Source: an uncultured Rhizobiaceae group bacterium
GTDB lineage: Bacteria; Pseudomonadota; Alphaproteobacteria; Rhizobiales; Rhizobiaceae
Length of the DNA: 15,243 bases
Direction: 5' to 3'
Assembly: GCA_937951455.1 (NCBI GenBank)
Contig: CALFBU010000246.1
Coordinates: forward strand, 1-15,243
Under the pieces are notes generated by a model. That model worked only from the letters and a program-made list of their open reading frames with translations, ran no database searches and was not told the DNA's origin. Both the position numbers and the translations under genes were made by a program. Position 1 is the first letter of the stretch, and every line of letters starts with the position of its first letter. This document shows, in pieces, positions 7,117 to 14,327 of this stretch.

Positions 7117-7848
7117 ATGGCTGACTTTAGACAAAATCAAATGGACCAAACAATCGGTCGCGCTGGTGTCGAATACGACGCTGGTCTGCGCTCCTATATG
7201 CTTGGTGTCTATAACTACATGGCGCTTGGTATCGCCGGTACTGCAATTGCAGTACTTGCTATATCGAGCAACCAAGCTGCGCTGGAAACAGTTTACAGCA
7301 TGCGCTGGGTATTCCTGATCGGCATGATAGCGGTAGGTTGGTTTGGCCCTAACTTCATTATGAATTCACGCAGCCCGGCAATGGCGCATGGTGCATTTGC
7401 ACTGTATGCGGCACTTTGGGCAGCAGCGATTACACCGATCGTGGGTCTATACCTCAACATCCAACCGCAGCTTGTATATCAAGCCTTTGGTATTACCGCA
7501 GTCATGTTCGGTGGCATGAGCATCCTTGGTTACACAACCAAGAAGAACCTTTCAGGTATTGGCCAGTTCGCAGCAATGGCACTTATCGGTGTCTTTGTAG
7601 CCGCACTCGTCAACATCTTCTTTGTTGGTAGCATCGGCTTCTCAATGTTCGTAAGTGCAGCATTTGTACTTCTTGTTGCAGCAATTACTGCATGGGAAAC
7701 ACAAATCATTAAAAACATGTACTCTGCAGGTGACGCAGTAGGTGTTGCCAGCCGCAAGTCAATCTTCGGCGCATTCATGTTGTACGGAAGCTTCGTAAGC
7801 ATGTTCGTAAACATCCTGCAGCTACTGGGCTTTATGAGCCAAGAGTAA
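7117..7848 (+). CDS. Bax inhibitor-1/YccA family (YbhL-like) integral membrane protein
   Basis: This 243-residue inner-membrane protein belongs to the Bax inhibitor-1 (TMBIM) superfamily, whose characterised members include the pH-sensitive calcium-leak protein BsYetJ and the E. coli FtsH modulator YccA. After a polar N-terminus (about 1-28) come about seven hydrophobic segments: near 30-48 (GVYNYMALGIAGTAIAVLA), 62-80, 88-110, 118-138, 145-168, 172-194 and 217-238. The stretch AFGITAVMFGGMSILGYTTKKNLS and the later AITAWETQIIKN are characteristic of this family. The start is well supported by the Shine-Dalgarno AGGAGAG. The gene is isolated between two terminators, so it is probably monocistronic. 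The function in this organism (ion leak, protease modulation or stress resistance) cannot be told from sequence. Confidence 0.93.
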   Translation: MADFRQNQMDQTIGRAGVEYDAGLRSYMLGVYNYMALGIAGTAIAVLAISSNQAALETVYSMRWVFLIGMIAVGWFGPNFIMNSRSPAMAHGAFALYAALWAAAITPIVGLYLNIQPQLVYQAFGITAVMFGGMSILGYTTKKNLSGIGQFAAMALIGVFVAALVNIFFVGSIGFSMFVSAAFVLLVAAITAWETQIIKNMYSAGDAVGVASRKSIFGAFMLYGSFVSMFVNILQLLGFMSQE

Positions 7849-7880
7849 GCTTCTCAAACAAGTTAAAATAAGCTTTTATA

Positions 7881-7909
7881 ACGGCGTCCCGTCTGGGGCG
7901 CCGTTTTTT
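7881..7909 (+). terminator. Strong intrinsic terminator after the Bax inhibitor-1 gene
   Basis: A ten-base GC-rich stem, ACGGCGTCCC (7881-7890) with GGGGCGCCGT (7895-7904) including one T-G pair, closes a GTCT tetraloop and is followed by a run of six T's (7904-7909). It lies 32 bases after the stop codon. The next gene starts only nine bases beyond the T-run. Confidence 0.9.
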
Positions 7910-7917
7910 ATTAGGTA

Positions 7918-8481
7918 ATGAAAATGCAGATAAAGATCCGCAAATACACAAACACTGATATTTCAATTATTACAACAATCCAGAAAGACGCTGTTTTAGA
8001 AGGGTTGGGAAGCTTTGCTTTAACGCCTATGAATGAGCAGGAAATGCTGAGCAAATTTCAAGGTTTACTTGAAAGCGGCTATCCCTGCTTTGTAGCTGAA
8101 TTAAACAATGAAGTCATAGGTTTTGCACATGCATCCTCACATCGCCCGCGACCAGGATATCGATGGACAGTAGAAGACTCAGTTTATGTGAGGCGTGATA
8201 AACAGGGAAAAGGTGTAGGGAGGAGGTTGTTAACTCGGTTAATCAAAGACTGTACCGATCTTGGGTTTCGTCAGATGGTGGCAGTTATTGGAGATAGTAA
8301 TAATCAAGGCTCGATAAAACTTCATGAAAAATGTGGATTTGAAGTGATGGGAAAACTTAAAAGCGTCGGCTATAAAAAAGAGCAATGGCTTGATGTTGTT
8401 CATATGCAAAAACCATTGGGGTTATCAGATGAAAATCAACCGATAGAAAGCGAATATCCTGGGACTTTATTTAAAAATTAA
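7918..8481 (+). CDS. GNAT-family N-acetyltransferase, phosphinothricin-acetyltransferase-like
   Basis: This cytoplasmic acetyl-CoA-dependent N-acetyltransferase has 187 residues. Its order of motifs resembles the PAT/L-methionine sulfoximine acetyltransferase branch: an N-terminal IRKYTNTDISIITTIQ, LVAE-like FVAELNNEVIGFAHA (about 58-72), the PAT-type SHRPRPGYRWTVEDSVYV (about 74-91), the acetyl-CoA loop Q96-G-K-G-V-G101, and SIKLHEKCGFEVMG (about 132-145). The C-terminal 20 residues beyond the fold look like a loose tail. The substrate could be an amino acid analogue but is not proven. The start codon follows a terminator T-run by nine bases and has almost no Shine-Dalgarno sequence (TTAGG at most); ATG at 7924 is an alternative. 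Parts of the gene are unusually AT-rich (lines 7921-7980 and 8281-8340 have 17 and 19 G/C in 60), which hints at later acquisition. It ends tail to tail with the DUF2794 gene. Confidence 0.88.
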   Translation: MKMQIKIRKYTNTDISIITTIQKDAVLEGLGSFALTPMNEQEMLSKFQGLLESGYPCFVAELNNEVIGFAHASSHRPRPGYRWTVEDSVYVRRDKQGKGVGRRLLTRLIKDCTDLGFRQMVAVIGDSNNQGSIKLHEKCGFEVMGKLKSVGYKKEQWLDVVHMQKPLGLSDENQPIESEYPGTLFKN

Positions 8482-8834
8482 AGCGACACGAGCTTTGGCT
8501 TTTTATCAAGCACTTTCAAGACCTGCCTCAAATCCCTTCCCCGCTTCAGGACAAGACCATTGGCATTGAGCAGTGACCATTCACCTTGCTTGTTGGCAAG
8601 CTTAGGTGTTTTGTGAACGGTATAAATCGGCACTTCACTTGCACGTTTAAATACAGAGAAGATCGCGCGATCCTTTAGCATGTCCATCGCATAATCGCGC
8701 CACTCACCAGTCCCAACACGCTTACTATAAAACTGCATGAGAGTATCAATGTCGTGACGGTTAAACGAAACCATTTCGACGGGCTTGGGTTTTTGGGATG
8801 ATTGGAGGGAAACGATATTATTCTGCATAGTCAT
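8478..8834 (-). CDS. DUF2794 domain protein
   Basis: This 118-residue protein matches the alphaproteobacterial DUF2794 family, of unknown function. The conserved core runs from about residue 20 to 112: VSFNRHDIDTLMQFYSKRV, GEWRDYAMDMLKDRAIFSVF, RASEVPIYTV, KTPKLANKQGEWSLL and GLVLKRGRDLRQVLKVL. The N-terminus (about 1-18) is polar and variable. No membrane segment, signal peptide or cysteine pair is visible, so a soluble cytoplasmic protein is likely. The start at 8834 and an internal ATG at 8828 are both possible; neither has a good Shine-Dalgarno sequence. Its stop codon overlaps that of the convergent acetyltransferase gene in a shared TTAA, with no terminator between the two. Confidence 0.9.
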   Translation of the reverse strand: MTMQNNIVSLQSSQKPKPVEMVSFNRHDIDTLMQFYSKRVGTGEWRDYAMDMLKDRAIFSVFKRASEVPIYTVHKTPKLANKQGEWSLLNANGLVLKRGRDLRQVLKVLDKKPKLVSL

Positions 8835-9012
8835 ATGGTAATCATGAAACTCAAAACATGGTTTTGCAAGCTATATTAGCCTATTTTTACAAATGAGTTA
8901 TTACGAGATAAAAAGTCTCAATTTTTGATATAAACGAATGTTTACATGCCAAAAAACCACATTGTTGCCTGAATCTCTTCAAGTTATGACCTTGATTACA
9001 TTGCAAGTTTAA

Positions 9013-9168
9013 GACGTTGCCTCAGACGGTCCGGTTTGAAGACCTACCGGTTTTCAGCCCCCCCAGCCCCCGGACGTCATTAAACTGGACCACACTGAGA
9101 CGCAACGCTCTAAAATCCCCAAACTTATTCGACCGACATTCTAGTAAATAGTAAGTCGGTCTTTTTTT
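9013..9168 (+). ncRNA. Candidate structured small RNA with its own terminator, family unknown
   Basis: On the plus strand, 9015-9107 can fold into one long hairpin. The outer stem is 6 bp (9015-9020 with 9102-9107) plus 5 bp (9021-9025 with 9095-9099). A small internal loop follows, then 11 bp (9028-9038 with 9081-9091, two G-U pairs). The top has GAC/GTC and CCGG/CCGG under a 19-nt C-rich loop (9051-9069). After a single-stranded spacer comes a terminator hairpin (9131-9161) and seven T's. No open reading frame explains the structure, and both flanking protein genes are on the other strand. The approximate length, 156 nt, would suit 6S RNA, but the large central bubble of 6S is missing, and the SRP RNA GGAA motif is absent. 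No clear promoter is seen, so the 5' end is uncertain. The rest of the gap (8835-9012) is AT-rich and holds the DUF2794 promoter region. Confidence 0.6.
9131..9168 (+). terminator. Intrinsic terminator of the candidate small RNA
   Basis: GACCGAC (9131-9137) pairs perfectly with GTCGGTC (9155-9161) across a 17-nt AT-rich loop and is followed by seven T's (9162-9168). The T-run is only on the plus strand, although no plus-strand protein gene precedes it for more than 600 bases. This is the main evidence for a plus-strand RNA gene here. Confidence 0.85.
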
Positions 9169-9189
9169 GCGTACCAATGAACATTGCTA

Positions 9190-9939
9190 CTAAAGATCGG
9201 TAATAACGGTTGCACCTACAATTGCAGATGGATTACCGGCGGAATCGTTTCTCTGTAAAATCAGGGCGCATCCGTCATAACCATGGCGCTTCATTTCTGC
9301 CATTGGAAATTCCATCTCCAAACCATTGGCTTTCACCATGCCCAATGCTTGTGAATCATGTACAACATTATGATAGGTGAGCGTTTTACCACCATTTTCA
9401 CCACGCTTGATTTTTACTTTATGCTCTTTGTTGAAGAACACCATGTAAAGCGTTGCGTCGGCCGCATCCGCACTGTTTTCAATAGCAATCTTGATGCTTG
9501 TATTCGTCATGGTTGCCGTAATGGGCACGATCATACCGCGGTTCGATTTTTCAAATGTGCTGATCACTTTTTTAATGTCGCCTTTGCGAGAGCCGACCGC
9601 ATGCGTTCTGCCATTGATAATCGCCTGAGGTGTATAGACCTGACTTTCTTTCAAGGAACGCGCGTAAGCGTATTGACGTTGCGTATTGCTTTTTTTAGCG
9701 AAAACATCTTTCCAGCCAAGATAATCCCAATAATCAACATGCCAGCTAAGACCCAGAACATCAGGGCTTTTTGAATACTCACCAATTACCTTGTCAGCAG
9801 GAGGACATGAATGACAGCCCTGACTGGTAAACAGTTCAACAACTGCTTTCGGCTGGGTAATTTCTGCCGCAACTGCAACCGTCGATGAGACAGCAACACA
9901 AGAAGCGCCATACATTAGTGAAATAAATAACTTACGCAA
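9190..9939 (-). CDS. DUF1223 thioredoxin-like exported protein
   Basis: This exported protein belongs to the DUF1223 family, which has a thioredoxin-like fold and is of unknown function. With the start I prefer, a TTG at 9939, it has 249 residues and begins with a good signal peptide (MRKLFISLMYGASCVAVSS, then TVAVAA). A GGAG Shine-Dalgarno (9948-9951) stands eight bases before this TTG. An ATG at 9981 would add 14 residues before the signal peptide and lacks such a site. The mature protein starts with VVELFTSQGCHSCPPADK, holding a C-x2-C pair (Cys42 and Cys45 in this numbering), followed by LSWHVDYWDYLGWKD and VYTPQAIINGR, all typical of the family. The CxxC and likely periplasmic location suggest a redox role, not shown. 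The gene lies downstream of acnA on the same strand but is separated from it by a terminator. Confidence 0.88.
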   Translation of the reverse strand: MRKLFISLMYGASCVAVSSTVAVAAEITQPKAVVELFTSQGCHSCPPADKVIGEYSKSPDVLGLSWHVDYWDYLGWKDVFAKKSNTQRQYAYARSLKESQVYTPQAIINGRTHAVGSRKGDIKKVISTFEKSNRGMIVPITATMTNTSIKIAIENSADAADATLYMVFFNKEHKVKIKRGENGGKTLTYHNVVHDSQALGMVKANGLEMEFPMAEMKRHGYDGCALILQRNDSAGNPSAIVGATVITDL

Positions 9940-10078
9940 AAATTTTACTCCGTGAATTCCCAGCCAGCCCCTCGGCGTCACAGGAATGATCTGCTACTCG
10001 TTATGGTGTATTAAACTTCTGCCTCAATTGCGACTCACAACTCAGTGAAATTACAAAACTTGAGTGAACCAGCACGAA

Positions 10079-10112
10079 AAAAGCCGCCTTTTCCATCGAA
10101 AAAGCGGCTTTT
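10079..10112 (-). terminator. Intrinsic terminator of acnA (also symmetrical on the plus strand)
   Basis: AAAAGCCGC (10079-10087) pairs with GCGGCTTTT (10104-10112), and the inner TTTT/AAAA (10089-10092 with 10099-10102) extends the stem. Read on the minus strand, the stem ends in a run of six T's (complement of 10077-10082), 24 bases after the acnA stop codon. Confidence 0.85.
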
Positions 10113-10135
10113 GAAGGTTTATAATAAACTAAACG

Positions 10136-12835
10136 TTATGCAGCGCGATTTAGGTTGCGCAATACATAATGCAAAATTCCACCTGCTTTGTAGTAATCAA
10201 GCTCATCTTCGGTATCAACACGAACCAACAGCTCAATTGATTTTTTCGAGCCATCGCCGAATGTAATATCAGCCGTTAGGGTCTGACGAGGCGTCAAGTC
10301 TGTAAGACCGGAAATCGAAACCTGTTCATCACCCTTCATGCCAAGGCTTTCCCAAGTATCACCATTGGTAAATACAAGTGGCAGAACGCCCATACCAATC
10401 AGGTTGGACCGGTGAATGCGCTCGAAGCTTTCTGTAACAACGGCTTTAACACCCAAGAGGCGTGTACCCTTGGCTGCCCAGTCACGCGATGAACCTGTAC
10501 CGTATTCCTTGCCCGCAAAGATGACCAACGGTGTGCCTTCTTCCTTGTAACGCATGGCCACATCATACATTGGCGCTTGATCGCCTGATGGGTAATGCTT
10601 GGAGAAGCCACCTTCAACGTCGTTCAACATTTGGTTCTTGATACGAATGTTGGCAAATGTACCACGCATCATAATTTCGTGGTTACCACGGCGAGAACCA
10701 TATGAGTTAAAGTCAATCGGGCGCACCTGACGGTCTGTCAAATAGCCACCCGCAGGGGTGTCAGCCTTGAAAGAACCCGCCGGAGAGATATGGTCTGTTG
10801 TAATCGAATCTGCGAATAGACCCAAGATGCGCGCATCCTTGATGTCTTCAATCGCATCAGGCTCCATGGTCATACCTTCAAAGTATGGAGGGTTTTGAAC
10901 GTAGGTAGACTCTTCCGACCAATTGTATGTCTCGCCACCAGATACTTCAATTTCCTGCCAACCAGCATCGCCTTTGAAGGCATTGCCGTAGCGTGTGTGG
11001 AACATGTCTTCATTGATGGAAGTACGAATAAGATCCGCAATTTCCTTTGTTGAAGGCCAAATATCCTTTAAGAAGACATCATTGCCGTCCTGGTCTTGCC
11101 CCAATGGCTCTTTGGTAATGTCAATGTGCATTGAACCGGCGATTGCATAAGCAACGACCAATGGCGGTGAAGCCAGGTAGTTGGCACGACAATCAGGGCT
11201 TACGCGGCCTTCAAAGTTTCGGTTGCCGGAAAGCACTGAACAAGCCAGCACATCATTATCATTAATTGCCTTGGAAATCGGCTCAGGCAGTGGGCCAGAG
11301 TTACCAATACATGTCGTACAGCCATACCCCACAAGGTTAAAGCCCATCGCATCCAGATCATCTTGCAAGTTTGCTTTTTCAAGATAATCCGTCACAATTT
11401 GAGAACCAGGCGCGAGCGACGTCTTCACCCAAGGCTTGACGCTCAATCCTTTTGCAAGTGCGTTACGTGCAAGAAGTCCCGCACCGATCATCACGGATGG
11501 GTTGGATGTATTCGTACAAGAAGTAATCGCCGCGATAACCACGTCACCATCATCAATGCTGTAGTTTGAACCTTCAACAGGGTAACGCTTTTCATCACCC
11601 TTGCCAGCAATCTTGCCAGACTTGATGGCTTTGGCAGCTTCTGCAAAAGCAACATCCGCACCAGCAAGTGAAACGCGGTCTTGCGGACGCTTTGGTCCTG
11701 AAAGCGACGGAACAACATCACCCATGTTGAGCGAAAGCGTCGAAGAAAATACTGGATTTGGCGTATCATCGTCACGCCACATGCCTTGCTCTTTTGCATA
11801 AGCTTCAACAAGTGCTACACGGTCTGGCTCACGGCCTGTGTCTTTAAGGTATTTCAGTGAATCAACATCGACCGGGAAGAAACCACAAGTCGCGCCATAT
11901 TCAGGTGCCATGTTTGCAATGGTTGCCTGATCTTCCAGTGAGAGACTTGAAAGGCCCGAGCCATAAAACTCAACAAACTTGCCAACAACACCTTTTTGAC
12001 GAAGCATTTCTACAACGGTAAGAACCAAATCCGTTGCCGTTGTACCTTCTGTCATTTCACCTGTTAGCTCAAAGCCGATCACTTCCGGAACAAGCATGGT
12101 AATCGGCTGACCCAACATCGCGGCTTCAGCTTCGATACCGCCAACGCCCCAACCCAAAACGGAAAGACCGTTTACCATGGTTGTGTGTGAGTCTGTACCC
12201 ACGAGCGTATCAGGGTATGCAACCGTTGTGCCATCAATTTCTTTTGTCCAAACTGTTTGAGCAAGGTTTTCAAGGTTTACCTGGTGACAAATACCAGTAC
12301 CCGGAGGAACAACACGGAAGTTTTCAAACGCTTCCTGACCCCACTTTAGGAAGGTGTAGCGCTCGCCATTACGTTCATATTCACGGTCCACGTTCATGGT
12401 GAAGGCTTTTTCATTGGCAAAAAAGTCAACCATCACAGAGTGGTCAATCACAAGATCACAAGGCACTTGCGGGTTAATCGCAGCTGTATCACCACCTAGG
12501 TTTTTCGTGGCATCACGCATCGCAGCCAAATCAACAACCGCTGGAACACCGGTAAAGTCCTGCATCAAAACGCGCGCAGGGCGATAAGCGATTTCAGTTT
12601 CAGCGGACCCTTTTGTGTTCAACCAATCAGCAACCGCTGCAATGTTTTCCTTGGTAACCGAGCGACCATCTTCAAAACGAAGAAGGTTCTCAAGCAGTAC
12701 TTTTAGGGAAAAAGGCAGTTTTGAAATGCCTGCAAGGCCATTTTCTTCTGCTTTAGCGAGGGAGTAATATGTAAATTCCTTGCCGTTCACGGTCATGGTT
12801 GATTTACATTTGAAACTGTCGAGGGAGTCCAACAT
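10136..12835 (-). CDS. acnA: Aconitate hydratase A
   Basis: This [4Fe-4S] enzyme interconverts citrate and isocitrate via cis-aconitate in the TCA cycle, in the cytoplasm. At 899 residues it has the normal length of the AcnA/IRP1 type. The three cluster ligands are Cys440 (AITSCTNTSNP), Cys506 and Cys509 (VGYGCTTCIGNSGPL), with the same 66 and 3 spacing as in E. coli AcnA. Other signatures are TDSHTTMVNGLSVLGWGVGG and, in the swivelling domain, FAGKEYGTGSSRDWAAKGT. The gene is intact. It has a convincing promoter at 12909-12937 and a terminator directly downstream, so it is probably transcribed alone. It is divergent from the ccm genes, an arrangement I recall as common in Hyphomicrobiales. 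AcnA-type proteins can bind RNA when the cluster is lost, but nothing in the sequence speaks to that here. Confidence 0.98.
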   Translation of the reverse strand: MLDSLDSFKCKSTMTVNGKEFTYYSLAKAEENGLAGISKLPFSLKVLLENLLRFEDGRSVTKENIAAVADWLNTKGSAETEIAYRPARVLMQDFTGVPAVVDLAAMRDATKNLGGDTAAINPQVPCDLVIDHSVMVDFFANEKAFTMNVDREYERNGERYTFLKWGQEAFENFRVVPPGTGICHQVNLENLAQTVWTKEIDGTTVAYPDTLVGTDSHTTMVNGLSVLGWGVGGIEAEAAMLGQPITMLVPEVIGFELTGEMTEGTTATDLVLTVVEMLRQKGVVGKFVEFYGSGLSSLSLEDQATIANMAPEYGATCGFFPVDVDSLKYLKDTGREPDRVALVEAYAKEQGMWRDDDTPNPVFSSTLSLNMGDVVPSLSGPKRPQDRVSLAGADVAFAEAAKAIKSGKIAGKGDEKRYPVEGSNYSIDDGDVVIAAITSCTNTSNPSVMIGAGLLARNALAKGLSVKPWVKTSLAPGSQIVTDYLEKANLQDDLDAMGFNLVGYGCTTCIGNSGPLPEPISKAINDNDVLACSVLSGNRNFEGRVSPDCRANYLASPPLVVAYAIAGSMHIDITKEPLGQDQDGNDVFLKDIWPSTKEIADLIRTSINEDMFHTRYGNAFKGDAGWQEIEVSGGETYNWSEESTYVQNPPYFEGMTMEPDAIEDIKDARILGLFADSITTDHISPAGSFKADTPAGGYLTDRQVRPIDFNSYGSRRGNHEIMMRGTFANIRIKNQMLNDVEGGFSKHYPSGDQAPMYDVAMRYKEEGTPLVIFAGKEYGTGSSRDWAAKGTRLLGVKAVVTESFERIHRSNLIGMGVLPLVFTNGDTWESLGMKGDEQVSISGLTDLTPRQTLTADITFGDGSKKSIELLVRVDTEDELDYYKAGGILHYVLRNLNRAA

Positions 12836-12908
12836 GAAGCATCTTTCTTGAAGTTTGCGAATATCTAAATAAGGGCAGCATCCTGAAATGCGCCGCTCTC
12901 ATGGGCGG

Positions 12909-12937
12909 TTTATAGATGCAAATATCCAACTTGTGAA
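12909..12937 (-). promoter_or_regulatory. Sigma-70-type promoter for acnA
   Basis: On the minus strand, TTCACA (12937-12932) and TATAAA (12914-12909) are separated by exactly 17 bases. Each matches the consensus at five of six positions. Transcription would start near 12902, giving an acnA leader of about 67 bases. The short CCGC/GCGG dyad near 12893-12908 lies at the predicted start point. Confidence 0.6.
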
Positions 12938-13026
12938 TAGGCCAAAGGGTGCAAAGCGTAGATGTCTTTATTGTTATTAAGAAATCATGGCTTTTCGTGA
13001 CGAAAGTTTAGCGTTAGAAGGTGTCC

Positions 13027-13635
13027 ATGAAATTGATTGTAGAAAATTTGTCCATTCATCGCGCTACGCAGGAGATCGTCTCGGATATATCGTTTGAGCT
13101 ATCCTCTGGTGAGGCCCTGATTGTTACAGGCGAAAACGGTTCGGGCAAATCCACCACGCTCCGCGGCATAGCAGGCCTAATGCCTCTAAACACAGGCTCG
13201 ATCAAACTGCTGGACGAAAAAGGCAAGCAATTTGAAGGCGAAATCCGAGAGTATTGTCATTATCTCGGCCATCAAAACGGCATGAAGCCATCACTTACCG
13301 TGCGCGAGAACCTCGACTTTTGGCAAAAATTTTGCGGCGACCCTGATCTCACCATTGAAGAAGCTTTGGACGAAGTGGATTTGGCGCATACGATTGATCT
13401 CCCCTTCAGTTACTTGTCCGCGGGCATGAAGCGCCGCGTATCTATCGCAAGGCTTCTCGTATCGGACCGTCCTGTATGGATTGTCGATGAACCCACCGCA
13501 GGACTGGATGCACAATCAGTAAGAATGTTTACCGGCCTTTGTCATGCATTTTGCGAAGGCGGCGGCATACTGATCGCTGCAACGCATTTGCCGCTTGGGA
13601 TTGAAACCGAGAAAACGCTTGAGATTGGAGGGTAA
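13027..13635 (+). CDS. ccmA: CcmA, heme exporter ATP-binding subunit
   Basis: This is the ATPase of the CcmABCD complex, which releases holo-CcmE (heme-loaded chaperone) during c-type cytochrome maturation at the inner membrane. With ATG at 13027 it has 202 residues, the normal length. Walker A GENGSGKST (36-44), signature LSAGMKRR (130-137), Walker B VWIVDEPTAGLD (151-162) and the switch His in AATH (187) are present; LSAGMKRRVSIARL is characteristic of CcmA. A GTG at 13021 would add two residues, but the ribosome binding site AGAAGG (13016-13021) overlaps it and sits properly for the ATG. The next gene begins directly after the stop codon. It is the first gene of the operon; I see no clear promoter in the 190-base gap shared with acnA. 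Confidence 0.96.
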   Translation: MKLIVENLSIHRATQEIVSDISFELSSGEALIVTGENGSGKSTTLRGIAGLMPLNTGSIKLLDEKGKQFEGEIREYCHYLGHQNGMKPSLTVRENLDFWQKFCGDPDLTIEEALDEVDLAHTIDLPFSYLSAGMKRRVSIARLLVSDRPVWIVDEPTAGLDAQSVRMFTGLCHAFCEGGGILIAATHLPLGIETEKTLEIGG

Positions 13636-14295
13636 ATGTTTGCCCTTCTGAAACGTGAAGTCTTACTCAGCATCCGCGCCGGTGGTGGCACTTTGACAGG
13701 CGTGTTGTTTTTTCTAGCCGTCGTGAGTGTTTTTCCGTTTGCAGTTGGGCCGGACACAAAGCTCCTATCTCACCTTGCCCCCGCCATTCTTTGGATTGGT
13801 GCATTACTCGCAAGCCTTCTGGGTTTGGATAAATTATTTGCCCAAGAGCGTGAAGATGGCTCGCTTGATTTACTTGTCATGCAATCCCATCCGCTTTCCA
13901 TTACGATTTTTATTAAAGCTTTTGCCCATTGGTTGATGACCGGCTTACCGCTGGTGTTGGCAACACCCTTATTCGGGATCATGCTCAATCTGTCACCGCT
14001 TGGCATTGGGGCAACCATGATAACGCTTTTGGCGGGCACACCAGCAATTTCATTCATCGGCGCAGTGGGTGCAGCAGTATCTGTAAAATTGCCACGCGGG
14101 GGCATGTTGATCTCAATACTGGTTTTACCACTCGTTATTCCGATTCTAATCTTTGGCGTTGCGGCTATCACGGGCGCATTGGAAGACCCCGCCCCTTTTA
14201 CTGCACCATTTTTATTTGTATGCGCCATAACATTGTTCACATCTGTGCTAGGTCCTCTTGCGGCAAGTATCATGCTGCGGCATTCTGCCGACTGA
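13636..14295 (+). CDS. ccmB: CcmB, heme exporter membrane subunit
   Basis: This polytopic inner-membrane partner of CcmA in the heme-handling ABC complex has 219 residues, the usual length. It opens with the family-typical MFALLKREVLLSIRAGGG and then has about six hydrophobic segments: near 22-38, 48-66, 95-118, 124-145, 158-178 and 186-212. The stretch LFAQEREDGSLDLLVMQSHPL between helices 2 and 3 is a hallmark of CcmB. The start codon follows the ccmA stop with no gap, and the Shine-Dalgarno GGAGGG (13627-13632) lies inside the end of ccmA, so the two are translationally linked. Confidence 0.96.
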   Translation: MFALLKREVLLSIRAGGGTLTGVLFFLAVVSVFPFAVGPDTKLLSHLAPAILWIGALLASLLGLDKLFAQEREDGSLDLLVMQSHPLSITIFIKAFAHWLMTGLPLVLATPLFGIMLNLSPLGIGATMITLLAGTPAISFIGAVGAAVSVKLPRGGMLISILVLPLVIPILIFGVAAITGALEDPAPFTAPFLFVCAITLFTSVLGPLAASIMLRHSAD

Positions 14296-14327
14296 TTTCA
14301 GAAAATTTGAAAGCCTAAATATATAAA

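Noticed and set aside
9013..9168. Naming the candidate small RNA as 6S RNA (ssrS)
   Set aside because: The length fits, but the fold is almost fully paired with only small internal loops. A large central bubble is the defining feature of 6S, and the neighbours are not those I associate with ssrS.
9358..9774. 138-codon plus-strand open frame inside the DUF1223 gene
   Set aside because: It lies fully antisense to a gene with clear family motifs, has no ribosome binding site, and its translation has no recognisable domain.
12891..12908. CCGC/GCGG dyad as a terminator or riboswitch before acnA
   Set aside because: It has only about four base pairs, no T-run, and it overlaps the predicted transcription start, so most of it would not be in the RNA.
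13770..14273. 167-codon minus-strand open frame inside ccmB
   Set aside because: It is antisense to a well-supported CcmB gene. The composition is that of a mirrored membrane protein and no family motif is present.
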